A DNA stretch of 64,000 bases from Oscarella lobularis (GCF_947507565.1 NC_089180.1:124001-188000); one strand, 5' to 3'; positions 47,505 to 59,300 are shown, counted from the stretch's first letter. Notes: generated by a model from the sequence alone, not told the origin. Made by a program: numbers and translations.

Positions 47505-48317
47505 TTATTTGCTATATACATAAGCTTGAAGATTTTTGACTAGTTCGTACATTGCTATGTAGAGAGCGCTGCTTGGCAACGTCGACATGTATCTTGCTGT
47601 AAGCCCCTTATAGAGCATAGCTAGGCCCTTTTCCTTGTAGAGTCGTCTCGCTATATTTCCTATTGATTTTCCACCTATCACCTGGAAACGAGTTCGTAGA
47701 GTTCGTATGACGTCAAGGGGATTTGTTAGCGTGCTTGACGTAAAACCGGCACACATTCTAGAAAAAGCATTTAGGGCAGTTGGGAAATTAGGCAATAAAT
47801 AATCATGTACAGTCAAATAGGTGCTCCACCATATGCCGCTCATTGGACCAAACGTTAGCAGGGAAATGAAATAAAATCCACGTAAGCCATTTTTTGAATA
47901 AATTTCAACAATGACGTTGCGTAGAGAAATATTTAGATTTTTCGACTGTCCGGCCATCATTAGCTTTTGCGAAACGACGTCGACTGGCACGTTAACGATT
48001 TGGCTCGACGAACTCGCTATCGTCCCGGCAACCAAACCTTTCCACGTGGGTGACCACGTGGTCGGTAGGAGAAGGTGTCGCGAGAGTTCGTAGGCCGTGG
48101 AGTGCGTCTGAAGACCAAGAAGTCCAATATTGTGAGGTAGAAAACCCTTGTAGAGACCCCGGATTCCCTCGCGGCGCGAAATTTTGCCCAGGGCGTCGAA
48201 AGATCCCGCGTAAATCGATTTTTGCTGTTGTACTTGGAGGCGCGAGCATTGCTGGATAGATAGCCGCTCGTATTCCAACGAGAAAAGCCGTAGTATTTGT
48301 CCATTTGCTCCTATCAT
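47505..48317 (-). CDS. SLC25A44-like mitochondrial carrier (copy 3, fullest)
   Basis: SLC25A44 imports branched-chain amino acids into mitochondria. One open frame of 270 codons: SRLQVQQQKSIYAGSFDALG, GIRGLYKGFLPHNIGLLGLQ, QIVNVPVDVVSQKLMMAG (second PxD signature), GLRGFYFISLLTFGP, LTNPLDVIRTLRTRFQV (third signature), YKGLTARYMSTLPSSALYIA. The first signature is not in frame: FLVGIRAAIYPAML, expected just before RLQVQ, is readable only in another frame here and in copy 2. So either this 270-residue form is the product or both copies share an old frame error. Next to copy 1 it also lacks three residues (KGY). It starts 51 bases from the TRMT10-like gene on the other strand. Confidence 0.7.
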   Translation of the reverse strand: MIGANGQILRLFSLEYERLSIQQCSRLQVQQQKSIYAGSFDALGKISRREGIRGLYKGFLPHNIGLLGLQTHSTAYELSRHLLLPTTWSPTWKGLVAGTIASSSSQIVNVPVDVVSQKLMMAGQSKNLNISLRNVIVEIYSKNGLRGFYFISLLTFGPMSGIWWSTYLTVHDYLLPNFPTALNAFSRMCAGFTSSTLTNPLDVIRTLRTRFQVIGGKSIGNIARRLYKEKGLAMLYKGLTARYMSTLPSSALYIAMYELVKNLQAYVYSK

Positions 48318-48368
48318 TTTTTACGCGCTAATCTACGCACTAGATGCGCAGCCGGCGCACCGAAAAAC
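48318..48368. promoter_or_regulatory. 51-bp divergent promoter, carrier / TRMT10-like
   Basis: Only 51 bases separate the two start codons. The interval is repeated almost unchanged at 45850-45899. G/C-rich, no TATA. Confidence 0.5.
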
Positions 48369-49346
48369 ATGCGGAGATCTTTTCTGTCTCTTCTTCGCGT
48401 TTCTTCGTTTCGAACGAGCTCCCGAAGTAATCATATGCGTTTAACGAGTGTCCAACTATAAACGCGTTTAGGTTTCGCGTCCCGATGGCGCGCGGAAAAG
48501 CGAGAAAGAGCGCAAATCGCCATGCAATCGCCCGAAACGCCAAAAATCGTCATCGATTTGAGTTTGACGCATGGAGTGACACTAAGAGTAAGCTCACTCG
48601 CTGACGATCGCAATAAAATTCGTCGTATTTAGGAAACGCGAATATTGGCTAATCAAATTCAGCTAATCTACGACTCGAATCTCAATCACGCGAGTCCCGT
48701 ACATCGAATGATTACGAGCTACGACGAAAATTCGCTACTGTGGAAAGAAATGAGCAAAGGATTTCGTCATTCATTGAAAAATATTCCAGTTAGAAAAATC
48801 TCCGTACGTAGTATAGTACGTGAAATTTCGTTATTTAATTAAAGATTGATTTTCGACACGACGACTTTTGGACGATATTTGAAAACAATCTTTCAAATCT
48901 CATTTACCTCAGTCCAGATTCTCCCAACGGTAAGAAGTCAACATTTTGAAAAATTTATTATTGTTTTTCTTTTAGATTTAGTCGATGTGAACGATTCCAA
49001 AGTTCATGTACTCGGAGGAATCGTGGATCACCAAATCAATAAGGTATTTTCATATGCAAAGAGTCTCTCATGTATAATTCAACGTTTTCCCCCTCCCCCT
49101 AGTGCGTTTCCTCGAACCGCGCATCTTCTCACAAAGTCGCAACCGCGAAACTTCCAATTTTAGAACACTTTTCAACGCAGAAATCCTACTCAACAGTACT
49201 CTCCATAAATCAAGGTAAATGCACCTGGTGTAAGAAGATACCGTAATCAAAATAAGTGTAGAGCGGAGCCTCTATCTCTTTAAGTATTTGATTGCCTGTC
49301 GACGTACCGAAGTTCTAGAGATTGGGTAGAGTCTCTCCCTGAGTAG
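48369..49346 (+). CDS. TRMT10-family tRNA m1G9/m1A9 methyltransferase, probably mitochondrial
   Basis: TRMT10 enzymes are SPOUT methyltransferases acting on position 9 of tRNA. Seven exons (48369-48426, 48472-48587, 48633-48803, 48845-48929, 48976-49043, 49103-49214, 49285-49346) join in phase to give 223 residues. The N-terminus MRRSFLSLLRVSSFRTSSRS has many Arg/Ser and no acids, a typical mitochondrial presequence. Then RWRAEKRERAQIAM, PKIVIDLSLTHGV, LANQIQLIYDSNLNHASPVH, NNLSNLIYLSPDSP, SKVHVLGGIVDHQINK (the SPOUT knot loop GGIVD), ATAKLPILEHF and VFDCLSTYRSSRDWVESLPE. Length is short for the family. A targeted form would suit the TRMT10C/MRPP1 role, but which paralogue it is cannot be said. 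Confidence 0.88.
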
Positions 49347-49650
49347 GCAGACTATAGTGTCGTCATCAACGGGAACAGAAATAAATAAATAAATGTCTCG
49401 TCGCCTTGTGGGCGTTGATGGAACGGTATGCGTACTACGAAGCGTTTATATTTACGCGTTCAAAAATTAACGACTTTTTTTTGTTTTGTAGGTGGTGAGT
49501 GGATAATCTGAGAAGATGAAGAAGAAGTAGACGACTTTTTTTTAAGGACGCTTTCGCATGAGAGTACAGTAGATTGCATGCGTTTGCTCTTGATCGACAA
49601 GAGCACTTCACTTAGCTTAGGGGACCATGCGCGCTTTTATAGCGCGCTAC
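49347..49650. other. Intergenic, 3' of the TRMT10-like gene
   Basis: Contains AAATAAATAAATAAATG near 49380 and a short frame from ATG 49393 (MSRRLVGVDGT before a possible donor). No gene assigned. Confidence 0.4.
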
Positions 49651-49652
49651 TT

Positions 49653-49699
49653 GCGCACGCGACGTGAAATGGACCGACGTCATTTCACGTCGCGTGCGC
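49653..49699. repeat. Perfect 19-bp inverted repeat
   Basis: GCGCACGCGACGTGAAATG (49653-49671) and its exact complement (49681-49699) flank a 9-base loop. A G/C-rich hairpin; TGACGTCA-like sequence is formed at the loop edge. Confidence 0.9.
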
Positions 49700-49775
49700 T
49701 TCCGGTCGTAAAAGTAGGCAGAACTATGGTCAAATTTTTTATTGAAATATCCCGGATGTATATAAATAAAAAAAA

Positions 49776-50255
49776 TTAAAAAAAGTCCTCTCTCGTCTCC
49801 CCTTCCTCCTCCTCCTTGGTCCTCGTTGATTGCTTGATCCTGCGCTGCCGCTTGACCTCCTGGCCAAGCGGTGAGACTGAGACTGCAGTCCCCACAGTGA
49901 ACTTTAACCCAAGTCCACAGGGGGTAGGCACATTATCCTCCAGCCTCCAAGGAGCGAGACTTTGACCCAAGTCCCCAGGGGAGAGCACATTAGCCTCCAG
50001 CCCACAAGGAGGGAGACTTTGACCCAAGTCCCCAGGGTGATGGCTTCGTCTACTTCCTCTTCTTTCTTCATCGAAACATCGTCCGATTGATCCGGTGGGG
50101 AGAGGAGAGAGAACTAAAATAAAATTACAAACCAGTCCACTCAAATCTATTGTCCTATTTACCTTGAATTGGATGAAGAAACGCCGTGGAGGAGGAGGAG
50201 GGAATTGATCCATGTCTTCATATAGGCATCTACAAAAAATTCCAATTTTAGCCAA
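49776..50255 (-). CDS. Hypothetical short gene with internal 54-bp repeats
   Basis: Minus-strand open frame of 159 codons. MDQFPPPPPRRFFIQFK is followed either by read-through or by a 50-base GTAAAT...TTTAG intron. Downstream, GDLGQSLPPCGLEANVLSP and near copies (GDLGQSLAPWRLEDNV) come from a roughly 54-base DNA repeat, and the end is charged (RTKEEEEGETRE). If spliced, the frame changes to one with DVSMKKEEEVDEAI. The product is unknown and it may not be a gene. Confidence 0.3.
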   Translation of the reverse strand: MAKIGIFCRCLYEDMDQFPPPPPRRFFIQFKVNRTIDLSGLVCNFILVLSPLPTGSIGRCFDEERRGSRRSHHPGDLGQSLPPCGLEANVLSPGDLGQSLAPWRLEDNVPTPCGLGLKFTVGTAVSVSPLGQEVKRQRRIKQSTRTKEEEEGETREDFF

Positions 50256-50344
50256 AATTTGAGGTGTGAGGTCCTATTGGTATCGCGAGATCAAACAGGC
50301 AACCCATCCCCATTGTTTGAAAAGGAAATCTTAGGAATCGGAGA

Positions 50345-51120
50345 GGTCACCAAAATGACCAAAAAACCATGGACTATAGCTCACGGTTCCATAAAAATCT
50401 CAACTCGCAGATTTCCATATAAAGGCGCTAGATCTACTCTACTCTATTAGTAGAACAACACTAAAAGGTCAAACAGTTCGTACGGGTCAAATTTCACACG
50501 AAAAAAGACCACTTCCGGTACGCATTAATGTTAGCCACACCCTTCAAAAAATTGGCGCTCGACAATTTTGAGACCGTGGAGTCAACTAGGTACTAAAGCT
50601 CTATCGTTTCACGTAAAAATCGTGGCGTTCTGGGAGATGCGGTATTTGACAAAAAACCATGGACTATAGCTCACGGTTCTCTAAAAATCTCAACTCACGG
50701 ATTTCCAACTAAACGGGCTAGATCTACTCTACTTTATTCGTAAAACAACTCTATGAGGTCAGACAGTTTGTACGAGTCAAATTTCAAACGAAAATGACGA
50801 ACTTCCGGTACATTGGTCACGCCCTTCAAAAAGTGAATAAAATTCGGCGCGTCTGACAATTTTGAGACTATGATGTTAGCTAAAGCCCTATAGTTTGACG
50901 TAGAAAATTCGAGATTTTGGGAGATGCCGTTTTTGACCAAAAAAGCGTGTGCTATAGTTGAGGGATGCTGAAAATCTCAACTCGCCGATTTCCAAATAAA
51001 CGCACTAGATCTACTCTACTTTGTTAGTGTAACAACTCCACAAGGTCAAACAAATCGTGCGAATTAAATTTCGACCCGCCTACTTCCGGTACGTGTGACA
51101 AAGCTCGTAGATTTTCAAAT
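50345..51120. repeat. Tandem repeat of about 290 bp, 2.7 copies
   Basis: Landmarks ACCATGGACTATAGCTCACG at about 50366 and 50656, and a diverged GCGTGTGCTATAGTTGAGGG at about 50945, each followed by AAATCTCAACTC, GATTTCC and CTAGATCTACTCTACT. ACTTCCGGTA closes each unit. Copies differ by about 10-25%. No coding signal. Confidence 0.85.
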
Positions 51121-51530
51121 AAATCCTCTAGATCTAGCTTATCTAACGGTTTCTAACGCACACGTTTATCGTTTTAAGAACTCTGAGTCGGCTGATTGCT
51201 ACTAAGTAACGAGTCTACGCGAAAAACGGATTCGTGATTCGAGGAGCGGCGCTACGAGTCGTTTCGACTGTTTTGCGACCGAAAAATGCCCTTTAACGGT
51301 CCTAAATATTAGTATAGAGCTGGGAAGCGCTCTCTAAGTGCAGTTTTCGAGCCTCGATCGTTCGAACGCTATCGCTTTGGACGCCGTTGTATCAGCAAAA
51401 CGATAGCGACAACTGCTTCGGAACATTCTACGAAGGAAATTACATCGTACCTAGGCTGATTCGCCCACATTTGCTGCGACTGCCAACGTCCTGCGGTCGT
51501 GTCGTCATCGTTGCGTCATCGATGCGTCAT
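51121..51530. other. Unassigned
   Basis: No exon or repeat recognised. Confidence 0.35.
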
Positions 51531-53140
51531 CGATGCCCGTATAACCGGTCATACCTAGAAAATTGACAGGCATATAAAAACGTTTACTTAATCCACTGAC
51601 ACTTACATTTTTTGGCCGCATCCACGTGGTCTCGACATTCGATACTTCTGCGTCATCAGCAAATCATCTAGATATACATATATATTATTTATATGTAAAA
51701 TTAAACGAGGGTTTCTTCATCTTCTTACACGTCACTGTATTCACTGCAGATTTTTCTCATTAGAACTTCAGGCGAACACCACCGAAAGGTCAACACAATC
51801 TTTATAAAATCAATAATCAAGATCGCGACTACTTTAATTAATTAATAATTTTCTTACCGGTTTGGTTCTCTTATAGTACTCGCTTCCCCCGAGATCCTTA
51901 GCCAGGCCAAAGTCAGAAATCTTCAACACGTCATCATTCTGAACTAAAATATTCCTCGCCGCCAAATCACCATGAACAAACTAAAATACATAATAAATAA
52001 TATTAGCAGAAGAGCGAGGACCCCCGGCCTCACGTGTTTTGATATGCCGAATTTCATTCCCTTGGCAAGGCGCAGTCGTACATTTTCAAATCACTGAGCA
52101 TCTGCGTTTCGCTGTTGCCTCAACGTGAGACAAATATAGCACTAGATCCCGGCGTCACGTCGTCGACGCTGGAATCGCGTATGCTGAGTTGAGATCGAGC
52201 ACGACGACGCACGGAGATGGCCGTGCTGAGCGTATTCCATGACGATACTGAGAACGTCTAAGAAAATAATGGAAATACTAATTAATCTTGTGGGAACGGA
52301 AGTATTGCGTGTTCTCACTGTTTTGTAAGGAGAAGCCGTATATTTTCACCACGTGATCGTGATCGCCGAGATTCATCAGAAGTTGACTTTCGCCTATGAA
52401 ATTTCGTCGTCGTCAGGATCTAGAGAGAAAATGAGAAATAAATATAAGAATCAATGAGGGTTCTTTTTACTTCGTGTCGTTTTGACTGCTACGTTCATAG
52501 AACCGTTAGGAGACGTCATTGTCGCTTTCATGACGTTTCCAAAGTGGCCAACACCTAGGGGTGGTAGAGATACTAATATTAATAATATTGATTATTGATT
52601 TTTTTCCCTTGTACCCAAGATCTGGCGGAATTTCGACGCGACTAGGTACAAGTAGCACTTCGTCCTGCTGCGAGCCTCGTCCGCTGTCGTTCTCAAAATC
52701 ATAGACGGCTTTTTGATAATGCCGATAATAAAACACAGTCCCAATGACGAGTCCAAAAAAAGAGAAGGAGAGAAAATGCAACACCAATAGCAAGAGGAAG
52801 ATCGAGAGAAGACGTTTTAGAAGAGGAAGTAGTAGTAGTAGCTGTGAAAGAATGATTAGTCGAATTAATAGAAGAAGCCGTGACGGTGGCGGAGGCGGCA
52901 GTAGAAAACAAATATTCTGACGTCACAAAAGCATAATAACCTAAAACATTCAAAATCCCATAAGATAATGAATTATTATTAGTAGTACATAGTACCCTCT
53001 ATATTCAGACAATCGTTCCCGCCGTCACGTGTCGCTTGCAGACGCACGTGTACGATCGAAAAACGGCGCTGGCGTTGACGAACAATAGCATACCGTGTCC
53101 GATATCGTCCTCTAGCGTATGGCAAGCTCCGCCCCAACTG
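51530..53140 (-). pseudogene. Receptor tyrosine kinase, decayed
   Basis: Minus-strand order: an Ig-like remnant (FVNASAVFRSYTCVCKRH, about 53050), a Ser/Thr-rich stalk, a membrane span (FSFFGLVIGTVFYYRHYQKA, about 52740), juxtamembrane QQDEVLLVPSRVEIPPDLGY, glycine loop GVGHFGNV with VAVK (about 52510), FIGESQLLMNLGDHDHVVKI (about 52370), [38 protein letters not shown] and [14 protein letters not shown] (about 51900-51975), WCSPEVLMRKICSEYSD, and YRMSRPRGCG. The exon carrying the WSFGV...WE helix is missing between 51660 and 51727, the frame breaks at the stalk/membrane boundary and in the exon after HGHLR, and the end of the C-lobe is lost. The catalytic loop has HGD where HRD is usual, a known variant in some families. 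Confidence 0.8.
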
Positions 53141-53170
53141 TTGATATATACATATATATATATATATAGA
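53141..53170. repeat. TA-rich microsatellite
   Basis: A run of (TA)n with one or two interruptions, immediately upstream of the receptor-kinase remnant. Confidence 0.85.
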
Positions 53171-53307
53171 TGCGATTTCTATATATAGACCCTTACTGCA
53201 TTCCTAATAGCTGGTACATGGGTCCTGTGCCCATTATCTTTGGATCGACTCCAGCCTGAGCCCAGCTAACAATGCGAGCGAGAGAAGATTTGACAAAAGG
53301 AAGCACA

Positions 53308-56300
53308 AGTTGAAGTTACTCAATGTGTTTTCTGTTGTAGGTACTGAATGTGTTTTCTGTTGAAGTTACTCAATATGTTTTCTGTTGTAGGTACTCAATG
53401 TGTTTTCTGTTGAAGTTACTCAATGTGTTTTCTGTTGAAGGTACTCAATATGTTTTCTGTTGAAGGTACTCATTATGTTTTCTGTTGAACGTACTCAATA
53501 CGTTTTCTGTTTTCTGTTGAAGGTACTCAATATGTTTTCTGTTGAAGGTACTCAATATGTTTTCTGTTGAAGGTACTCAATGTTTTCTGTTGAAGGTACT
53601 CAATGTGTTTTCTGTTGTAGGTACTCAATGTGTTTTCTGTTGTAGGTACTCAATGTGTTTTCTGTTTTAGGTACTCAATATGTTTTCTGTTGAAGGTACT
53701 CAATATGTTTTCTGTTTTAGGTACTCAATATGTTTTCTGTTGAAGGTACTGAATGTGTTTTCTGTTGAAGGTACTCATTATGTTTTCTGTTGAACGTACT
53801 CAATATGTTTTCTGTTTTCTGTTGAAGGTACTCAATATGTTTTCTGTTGAAGGTACTCATTATGTTTTCTGTTAAACGTATTCAATATGTTTTCTGTTGA
53901 AGGTACTCAATATGTTTTCTGTTGAAGGTACTCAATGTTTTCTGTTGAAGGTACTCAATGTGTTTTCTGTTGTAGGTACTCAATGTGTTTTCTGTTGTAG
54001 GTACTCAATGTGTTTTCTGTTTTAGGTACTCAATATGTTTTCTGTTTTAGGTACTCAATATGTTTTCTGTTGAAGGTACTGAATGTGTTTTCGGTTGTAG
54101 GTACTCAATCTGTTTTCTGTTGCAGGTACTCAATGTGTTTTCTGTTGTAGGTACTCAATGTTTCTGTTGAAGGTACCGAATGTGTTTTCTGTTGTAGGTA
54201 CTCAAAATGTTTTCTGTTTTAGGTACTCAATATGTTTTCTATTGAAGGTACTGAATGTGTTTTCTGTTGAAGGTACTCAATGTGTGTTCTGTTGTAGGTA
54301 CTCAATGTGTTTTCTGTTGTAGGTACTCAATATGTTTTCTGTTGAAGGTACTCAATATGTTTTCTGTTTTAGGTACTCAATATGTTTTCTGTTGAAGGTA
54401 CTGAATGTGTTTTCTGTTGAAGGTACTCATTATGTTTTCTGTTGAACGTACTCAATATGTTTTCTGTTTTCTGTTGTAGGTACTCAATATGTTTTCTGTT
54501 TTCTGTTAAAGGTACTCAATATGTTTTCTGTTGAAGGTACTCATTATGTTTTCTGTTAAACGTATTCAATATGTTTTCTGTTGAACGTACTCAATATGTT
54601 TTCTGTTTTCTGTTGTAGGTACTCAATGTTTTCTGTTTTCTGTTGTAGGTCTCAATCTGTTTTCTGTTTTCTGTTGAACGTACTCAATATGTTTTCTGTT
54701 TTCTGTTGAAGGTACTCAATATGTTTTCTGTTTTCTGTTGTAGGTCTCAATCTGTTTTCTGTTTTCTGTTGAACGTACTCAATATGTTTTCTGTTTTCTG
54801 TTGAAGGTACTCAATATGTTTTCTGTTAAACGTATTTAATATGTTTTCTGTTGAACGTACTCAATATGTTTTCTGTTTTCTGTTGTAGGTACTCAATATG
54901 TTTTCTGTTTTCTGTTGAAGGTACTCATTATGTTTTCTGTTGAAGGTACTCAATATGTTTTCTGTTGAAGGTACTTATTATGTTTTCTGTTAAACGTATT
55001 CAATATGTTTTCTGTTGAACGTACTCAATATGTTTTCTGTTTTCTGTTGTAGGTACTCAATATGTTTACTGTTTTCTGTTGAAGGTACTCAATATGTTTT
55101 CTGTTGAAGGTACTCATTACATTTTCTGTTGAAGGTACTCAATATGTTTTCTGTTGAAGGTACTCATTATGTTTTCTGTTAAACGTATTCAATATGTTTT
55201 CTGTTGAACGTACTCAATATGTTTTCTGTTTTCTCTTGTAGGTACAGTGTACTCAATCTGTTTTCTTTTTCTGTTGTAGGTACTCAATGTTTTCTGTTTT
55301 CTGTTGTAGGTCTCAATCTGTTTTCTGTTTTCTGTTGAACGTACTCAATATGTTTTCTGTTTTCTGTTGAAGGTACTCATTATGTTTTCTGTTGAACGTA
55401 CTCAATATGTTTTCTGTTTTCTGTTGAAGGTACTCAATATGTTTTCTGTTGAAGGTACTCATTATGTTTTCTGTTGAAGGTACTCAATATGTTTTCTGTT
55501 GAAGGTACTCATTATGTTTTCTGTTGAAGGTACTCAATATGTTTTCTGTTGAAGGTACTCATTATGTTTTCTGTTGAAGGTACTCAATATGTTTTCTGTT
55601 GAAGGTACTCATTATGTTTTCTGTTAAACGTATTCAATATGTTTTCTGTTGAACGTACTCAATATGTTTTCTGTTTTCTGTTGAAGGTACTCAATATGTT
55701 TTCTTTTGAAGGTACTCATTATGTTTTCTGTTAAACGTATTCAATATGTTTTCTGTTGAACGTACTCAATATGTTTTCTGTTTTCTGTTGTAGGTACTCA
55801 ATATGTTTTCTGTTTTCTGTTGAAGGTACTCATTATGTTTTCTGTTGCAGGTACTCATTACGTTTTCTGTTGAAGGTACTCAATATGTTTTCTGTTGAAG
55901 GTACTCATTATGTTTTCTGTTAAACGTATTCAATATGTTTTCTGTTGAACGTACTCAATATGTTTTCTGTTTTCTGTTGTAGGTACTCAATATGTTTTCT
56001 GTTTTCTGTTGAACGTACTCATTACGTTTTCTGTTGAAGGTACTCATTATGTTTTCTGTTGAAGGTACTCAATATGTTTTCTGTTTTCTGTTGTAGGTCT
56101 CAATCTGTTTTCTGTTTTCTGTTGAACGTACTCAATATGTTTTCTGTTTTCTGTTGAAGGTACTCAATATGTTTTCTGTTGAAGGTACTCATTATGTTTT
56201 CTGTTGAAGGTACTCAATATGTTTTCTGTTTTCTGTTGTAGGTCTCAATCTCTTTTCTGTTTTCTGTTGAACGTACTCAATATGTTTTCTGTTTTCTGTT

Positions 56301-59300
56301 GAAGGTACTCAATATGTTTTCTGTTGAAGGTACTCATTACGTTTTCTGTTGAAGGTACTCAATATGTTTTCTGTTGAAGGTACTCAATATGTTTTCTGTT
56401 TTCTGTTGTAGGTACTCAATATGTTTTCTGTTTTCTGTTGAAGGTACTCAATATGTTTTCTGTTGAAGGTACTCAATATGTTTTCTGTTTTCTGTTGTAG
56501 GTACTCAATGTTTTCTGTTTTCTGTTGTAGGTCTCAATCTGTTTTCTGTTTTCTGTTGAACGTACTCAATATGTTTTCTGTTGAAGGTACTCATTATGTT
56601 TTCTGTTGAAGGTACTCAATATGTTTTATGTTTTCTGTTGTAGGTCTCAATCTGTTTTCTGTTTTCTGTTGAACGTACTCAATATGTTTTCTGTTTTCTG
56701 TTGAAGGTACTCAATATGTTTTCTGTTGAAGGTACTCAATATGTTTTCTGTTTTCTGTTGTAGGTCTCAATCTGTTTTCTGTTTTCTGTTGAACGTACTC
56801 AATATGTTTTCTGTTTTCTGTTGAAGGTACTCAATATGTTTTCTGTTGAAGGTACTCATTACGTTTTCTGTTGAAGGTACTCAATATGTTTTCTGTTGAA
56901 GGTACTCATTATGTTTTCTGTTGAAGGTACTCATTATGTTTTCTGTTAAACGTATTCAATATGTTTTCTGTTGAACGTACTCAATATGTTTTCTGTTTTC
57001 TGTTGTAGGTACTCAATATGTTTTCTGTTTTCTGTTGAAGGTACTCATTACGTTTTCTGTTGAAGGTACTCATTATGTTTTCTGTTGAAGGTACTCAATA
57101 TGTTTTCTGTTTTCTGTTGTAGGTCTCAATCTGTTTTCTGTTTTCTGTTGAACGTACTCAATATGTTTTCTGTTTTCTGTTGAAGGTACTCAATATGTTT
57201 TCTGTTGAAGGTACTCATTATGTTTTCTGTTGAAGGTACTCAATATGTTTTCTGTTGAAGGTACTCAATATGTTTTCTGTTTTCTGTTGTAGGTCTCAAT
57301 CTGTTTTCTGTTTTCTGTTGAACGTACTCAATATGTTTTCTGTTTTCTGTTGAAGGTACTCAATATGTTCTCTGTTGAAGGTACTCATTATGTTTTCTGT
57401 TGAAGGTACTCAATATGTTTTCTGTTGAAGGTACTCAATATGTTTTCTGTTTTCTGTTGTAGGTACTCAATGTTTTCTGTTTTCTGTTGTAAGTCTCAAT
57501 CTGTTTTCTGTTTTCTGTTGAACGTACTCAATATGTTTTCTGTTTTCTGTTGAAGGTACTCAATATGTTTTCTGTTGAAGGTACTCATTATGTTTTCTGT
57601 TGAAGGTACTCAATATGTTTTCTGTTTTCTGTTGTAGGTCTCAATCTGTTTTCTGTTTTCTGTTGAACGTACTCAATATGTTTTCTGTTTTCTGTTGAAG
57701 GTACTCAATATGTTTTCTGTTGAAGGTACTCAATATGTTTTCTGTTTTCTGTTGTAGGTACTCAATGTTTTCTGTTTTCTGTTGTAGGTCTCAATCTGTT
57801 TTCTGTTTTCTGTTGAACGTACTCAATATGTTTTATGTTTTCTGTTGAAGGTACTCAATATGTTTTCTGTTGAAGGTACTCATTATGTTTTCTGTTGAAG
57901 GTACTCAATATGTTTTCTGTTGAAGGTACTCATTATGTTTTCTGTTAAACGTATTCAATATGTTTTCTGTTGAACGTACTCAATATGTTTTCTGTTTTCT
58001 GTTGTAGGTACTCAATGTTTTCTGTTTTCTGTTGTAGGTCTCAATCTGTTTTCTGTTTTCTGTTGAACGTACTAAATATGTTTTCTGTTTTCTGTTGAAG
58101 GTACTCATTACATTTTCTGTTGAAGGTACTCAATATGTTTTCTGTTGAAGGTACTCATTATGTTTTCTGTTAAACGTATTCAATATGTTTTCTGTTGAAC
58201 GTACTCAATATGTTTTCTGTTTTCTCTTGTAGGTACAGTGTACTCAATCTGTTTTCTTTTTCTGTTGTAGGTACTCAATGTTTTCTGTTTTCTGTTGTAG
58301 GTCTCAATCTGTTTTCTGTTTTCTGTTGAACGTACTCAATATGTTTTCTGTTTTCTGTTGAAGGTACTCATTATGTTTTCTGTTGAACGTACTCAATATG
58401 TTTTCTGTTTTCTGTTGAAGGTACTCAATATGTTTTCTTTTGAAGGTACTCATTATGTTTTCTGTTAAACGTATTCAATATGTTTTCTGTTGAACGTACT
58501 CAATATGTTTTCTGTTTTCTGTTGTAGGTACTCAATATGTTTTCTGTTTTCTGTTGAAGGTACTCATTATGTTTTCTGTTGCAGGTACTCATTACGTTTT
58601 CTGTTGAAGGTACTCAATATGTTTTCTGTTGAAGGTACTCATTATGTTTTCTGTTAAACGTATTCAATATGTTTTCTGTTGAACGTACTCAATATGTTTT
58701 CTGTTTTCTGTTGTAGGTACTCAATATGTTTTCTGTTTTCTGTTGAACGTACTCATTACGTTTTCTGTTGAAGGTACTCATTATGTTTTCTGTTGAAGGT
58801 ACTCAATATGTTTTCTGTTTTCTGTTGTAGGTCTCAATCTGTTTTCTGTTTTCTGTTGAACGTACTCAATATGTTTTCTGTTTTCTGTTGAAGGTACTCA
58901 ATATGTTTTCTGTTGAAGGTACTCATTATGTTTTCTGTTGAAGGTACTCAATATGTTTTCTGTTTTCTGTTGTAGGTCTCAATCTCTTTTCTGTTTTCTG
59001 TTGAACGTACTCAATATGTTTTCTGTTTTCTGTTGAAGGTACTCAATATGTTTTCTGTTGAAGGTACTCATTACGTTTTCTGTTGAAGGTACTCAATATG
59101 TTTTCTGTTGAAGGTACTCAATATGTTTTCTGTTTTCTGTTGTAGGTACTCAATATGTTTTCTGTTTTCTGTTGAAGGTACTCAATATGTTTTCTGTTGA
59201 AGGTACTCAATATGTTTTCTGTTTTCTGTTGTAGGTACTCAATGTTTTCTGTTTTCTGTTGTAGGTCTCAATCTGTTTTCTGTTTTCTGTTGAACGTACT

